A DNA stretch of 7,415 nucleotides. Source: Methanobacteriota archaeon. GTDB taxonomy: Archaea > Thermoplasmatota > Poseidoniia > MGIII > CG-Epi1. The translations under genes and the position numbers were made by a program. Location: positions 1 to 7,415 of the forward strand of contig JAAZXP010000048.1 of NCBI GenBank assembly GCA_014240055.1, written 5' to 3'. Shown here in pieces: positions 4,975 through 7,415 of this stretch (positions are counted from its first letter, which is position 1; every line of letters begins with the position of its first letter). The notes under the pieces were generated by a model. The model was not told where the DNA came from and searched no databases. It saw nothing but the letters and a program-made list of their open reading frames with translations.

Positions 4975-7415
4975 ATGAGTAAAATTTCACTATTTTTTGT
5001 ATTTGCATTATTTTCATTTTTTCTAATTGCAGGTGGTTCAGCCAAGGGGGAAACTTTTGCTTCAGTTGATTTGTATATTTCAGGCCAACCCAATGGTCAA
5101 CTAAGGATAGATGAGCCTTCTGGTTCTAGTACTGAAACCATAGTTATTGCTGATGGAGAATCAGGTCAAGGTACTTTCCAAGAAGTAGGTCGTTGGACTA
5201 CAACTTCTCTTCAGGCCGAATCAAATGTTTCAGGTGAATGGTCTGGTAAAGCATGGGTTTCATCTAACCGGGATGCTACAGTTACTCTTAGATATACTAT
5301 AATACAAAATGATAACAATCTTGATGAATTTGAATTTTCAGGAGATGTTAATAGTGGAGAGACTGCTCAATTAGCTGGCTCTAGTGATTTTTCACTTCAA
5401 GGATTAGATGAGTCTTCTATCACGCTTCTTGTGGAAAGTAGTTGGACTGCTCAGCCCGGTTCGGCCCCCCCACCTCCGACGGAGGGGAACACCACAATTA
5501 CATTTGATTATGGAACTGGTTCTTCGGATACTAAAGTTACAATACCAATTAGTCATTTACGGATGTCAAGTGGTTCATCGCCTTCTTTAGTAACAGGTCA
5601 AAGTGAATTTTATGTATATGTTGAAATATCGGACGTATTTGGTGTTGACGATGTAATATCTTTGAGTAAAAGTGATTACAGTATGCAAATGGGACCTAGT
5701 GGAGAATCTTCATGGAGTTCCAGTGTTGATAAGGTTTCAGACAAAGGAGATTATGTTGAAGTTAGATTTCTTTGGTCTTTTGAAGGTCAGACTTTACCGG
5801 CTGGAGAGAATACATACAATATTGAGGTTGATACGACAGATCTTCTTAGCGATTTATCCTGGTCTAAGAATCTTCAATCAATGATTTATATTGAACCTGA
5901 GCCAGACGCTGAGATTGAAGCAATTACGAGCACTTCTAAGGTAGTGGAATTTGGAAAAACTGCACTGTATACTTTGTCTGTACGTAATAGTGGTTCAGGA
6001 AGTGATGAATTTATCATAACTTATGATAATAATGATAATTGGGATGTTTCAGTAGATATCTTTGATTTGACCTTGGATGCTGGAGATAGTCAAAATATAA
6101 AAATAGGGGTAATGCCTTCGGAATCAGCTTCAGATGGTCAGGAATCTCCAACTATTATTACAGTTACAGCAGCATCGGATTCGGGAGTTTATGATTCAGT
6201 TACATTGGTTACTACTGCTAAAGAGCCAGAACCCGATTTTGATTTTTCGATAATTATTAATGAGCTGGATAACGAAAATTATGATTACAGTAGTGACACT
6301 TTCATAATTAAAGATAGAGAGCCTCTGGAAATTTCATTCACAGTAACTAATTTGGGCAATGAGCTCAATAATTTCAATTTGAAGTTTACTTCAACTGATA
6401 ATGCTTTTAGCAGTAACTTTGATAGAAGCTCATTATCTTCTGTATCTCCTAATCAAAATGAAATCGTACTTCTGACTTTAACTCCTCGTGATGATTACTA
6501 TGGGACTAATACTTTCGTTGAAATAGAGGTTAATTCAGGCGGTGATTCTAAAACAAAGATGGAAACCCTTGAAATATTTTTAGAGCAAAGTGGTAACATA
6601 ATAGGTAACTCGAATCTTAAATTAGAAACATCTTTGGACAACTCATTAACTCATACTTTACAAATATCTAATTTAGACATTGATGAAGCTAATCTTATAT
6701 ATTTTGGTGTATCAGGAGTTAGTTCTGATGACAAATTGGCTGAAACTTGGGTTAGCTTTAAGAACAAAGATGGGAAGGCTATTGCTTATGGTTCATTTTT
6801 GACTTTGTTGCCTTCACAAACAACAGATGTAACAGTTATGATTTCAATACCTTCTAGTGCAGATACTGGCTCATACGAGATTAGTATCTGGATGGAGAAT
6901 GATCAAAAAATCCGAATATCAGAACAATATAAATTTAAGATAGTAGCTACTCCTGCTGAAGAGTCTACAGAATCAAATTTACTTGTCTACGGTGTACTTA
7001 CTACGGCACTAGTTGGAGTGATACTTTACGGCTATCGTAATTTCAATACCTATGAGGATGAAGATTATGATGATTATGACGAATTAGAAGATCTTCCCGA
7101 GTTTATTGATGAATTTCCATCCCCAGCAGAGAATTCAGTTCCCGAGGCAATTCCTCAAGCTGTAGTTCCTGAGCCTGTTGCTCAGATGGCAGTTTCTGAG
7201 GCAGTTCCTCAAGCTGCCATTGCAGAACCCATTCCAGATGTGGCAGCTCAACCAATGCAGTCAGAAACTCCAGAGAAACCAAAAAAGAAATGGTTTGGTT
7301 TATTTGGCAAATCAGATTCAGTTCCAGATACTCAACCAGTAGCAGCAGAACCTGTGATGGCTCAACCAGTAGCAGCAGAACCTGTGATGGCTCAACCAGT
7401 AGCAGCAGAACCTGT
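4975..7415 (+). CDS. Large exported, membrane-anchored beta-domain surface protein (3' end outside window)
   Basis: The frame is open for 813 codons and continues past the right edge. Residues 1-23 form a signal peptide: K3, a hydrophobic run, then GGSA with likely cleavage before K24. The ectodomain, about 24-665, is rich in Ser, Thr, Asp, Glu and Asn, and I see no cysteine. It appears to have a first beta region (24-160), a Pro-rich linker (163-171, APPPPTEG), a second beta region (172-305), then three domains. The domain at about 312-415 has the look of CARDB / NEW3-like domains (YTLSVRNSGSGSDEF, LDAGDSQNIKIGV). The next, about 421-540, has ISFTVTNLGNELNNF. EPEPD linkers precede both (307-311 and 417-421). 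One transmembrane helix lies at 669-687 with R688 after it. The cytoplasmic tail is very acidic (694-713), then Pro/Ala/Val-rich with repeats and a KKKWFGLFGK motif (770-779). Function is unknown; a cell-surface adhesin, envelope or scaffold role is inference. Confidence 0.85.
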   Translation, partial: MSKISLFFVFALFSFFLIAGGSAKGETFASVDLYISGQPNGQLRIDEPSGSSTETIVIADGESGQGTFQEVGRWTTTSLQAESNVSGEWSGKAWVSSNRDATVTLRYTIIQNDNNLDEFEFSGDVNSGETAQLAGSSDFSLQGLDESSITLLVESSWTAQPGSAPPPPTEGNTTITFDYGTGSSDTKVTIPISHLRMSSGSSPSLVTGQSEFYVYVEISDVFGVDDVISLSKSDYSMQMGPSGESSWSSSVDKVSDKGDYVEVRFLWSFEGQTLPAGENTYNIEVDTTDLLSDLSWSKNLQSMIYIEPEPDAEIEAITSTSKVVEFGKTALYTLSVRNSGSGSDEFIITYDNNDNWDVSVDIFDLTLDAGDSQNIKIGVMPSESASDGQESPTIITVTAASDSGVYDSVTLVTTAKEPEPDFDFSIIINELDNENYDYSSDTFIIKDREPLEISFTVTNLGNELNNFNLKFTSTDNAFSSNFDRSSLSSVSPNQNEIVLLTLTPRDDYYGTNTFVEIEVNSGGDSKTKMETLEIFLEQSGNIIGNSNLKLETSLDNSLTHTLQISNLDIDEANLIYFGVSGVSSDDKLAETWVSFKNKDGKAIAYGSFLTLLPSQTTDVTVMISIPSSADTGSYEISIWMENDQKIRISEQYKFKIVATPAEESTESNLLVYGVLTTALVGVILYGYRNFNTYEDEDYDDYDELEDLPEFIDEFPSPAENSVPEAIPQAVVPEPVAQMAVSEAVPQAAIAEPIPDVAAQPMQSETPEKPKKKWFGLFGKSDSVPDTQPVAAEPVMAQPVAAEPVMAQPVAAEP
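5463..5487 (+). other. C7 tract and GC-rich inverted repeat in a proline linker
   Basis: Inside the surface-protein gene, seven consecutive C (5465-5471) are followed by CCTCCG (5473-5478) and CGGAGG (5480-5485), an almost perfect inverted repeat; CCTCC/GGAGG can close a three-base loop. It encodes the tetraproline linker at residues 165-168 in a gene that is otherwise strongly A/T-biased. A homopolymer of this kind is prone to length change, which here would shift the frame. Confidence 0.6.
7144..7251 (+). repeat. Two degenerate 54-base (18-residue) direct repeats
   Basis: Within the cytoplasmic tail, 7144-7197 encodes EAIPQAVVPEPVAQMAVS and 7198-7251 encodes EAVPQAAIAEPIPDVAAQ. Both share the pattern E-A-[IV]-P-Q-A-x3-E-P, and the first 19 bases differ at one position. 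They look like an older, diverged version of the Pro/Ala/Val repeat that continues further along the tail. Confidence 0.6.
7331..7415 (+). repeat. Perfect 30-base tandem repeat, at least 2.8 copies, cut by window end
   Basis: Units at 7331-7360 and 7361-7390 are identical, and 7391-7415 matches the first 25 bases of the unit. Each encodes the ten-residue QPVAAEPVMA. The array stays in frame and runs off the right edge, so total copy number is unknown. Base-perfect identity in a coding region points to recent expansion by slippage or recombination. Confidence 0.95.

Noticed and set aside
5408..5884. Two short plus-strand frames (5408-5590 and 5672-5884)
   Set aside because: They are shifted frames inside the continuous 813-codon surface-protein gene.
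7331..7415. CRISPR-like array
   Set aside because: The 30-base units are directly adjacent with no spacers and stay in frame in a coding region, so they are protein repeats.

Overview
The window looks like about 7.4 kb of archaeal chromosome, most likely from a planktonic marine euryarchaeon of the Thermoplasmatota (Marine Group II / Poseidoniales, or possibly Marine Group III). The archaeal assignment rests on an NMD3 homologue, a ribosomal protein L37e and an MCT-1-like PUA-domain protein, all of archaeal/eukaryotic type. It is supported by TATA-like boxes about 25-32 bases before several start codons and by the lack of clear Shine-Dalgarno sequences. The group-level assignment is inference, from the AT-rich composition, tight gene spacing, the acetyl-CoA synthetase and the large acidic beta-domain surface protein with a Pro/Ala/Val tail. 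No mobile element, CRISPR array, tRNA or rRNA was found.

Layout, left to right: (1) positions 1-333, minus strand, the N-terminal 111 residues of acetyl-CoA synthetase, running off the left edge. (2) A 99-base divergent promoter region. (3) 433-1431, plus strand, NMD3 from a GTG start. Its stop codon interlocks with the stop of (4) purF, 1428-2831, minus strand, a B. subtilis-type amidophosphoribosyltransferase with an N-terminal propeptide and all four iron-sulfur ligands. (5) rpl37e, 2831-2995, minus strand, joined to purF by a TGATG junction. (6) A short region with a TATA box, a hairpin at the ugd stop and a GC-rich, self-complementary rpl37e leader. (7) ugd, 3080-4387, minus strand, a UDP-glucose 6-dehydrogenase. 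(8) A 49-base divergent region whose single TATA-like element lies 25 bases from both start codons. (9) 4437-4937, plus strand, an MCT-1-like PUA protein. (10) 4975 to the right edge, plus strand, an exported, membrane-anchored multi-domain surface protein. It has a signal peptide, beta-sandwich-like domains, one transmembrane helix and a repeat-rich acidic cytoplasmic tail that is cut by the window end.

Three genes belong to translation or ribosome biology (NMD3, L37e, MCT-1-like) and are interleaved with purine synthesis (PurF), sugar-nucleotide synthesis (Ugd) and acetate activation (Acs). Ugd would supply UDP-glucuronate for surface glycans, and the neighbouring large protein is a possible surface glycan acceptor, though that link is only positional. 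I do not see a clearly new defence or mobile system. The points most worth a second look are the symmetric ugd/PUA promoter, the structured rpl37e leader, and the surface protein with its perfect 30-base tandem repeats and basic-aromatic tail motif.
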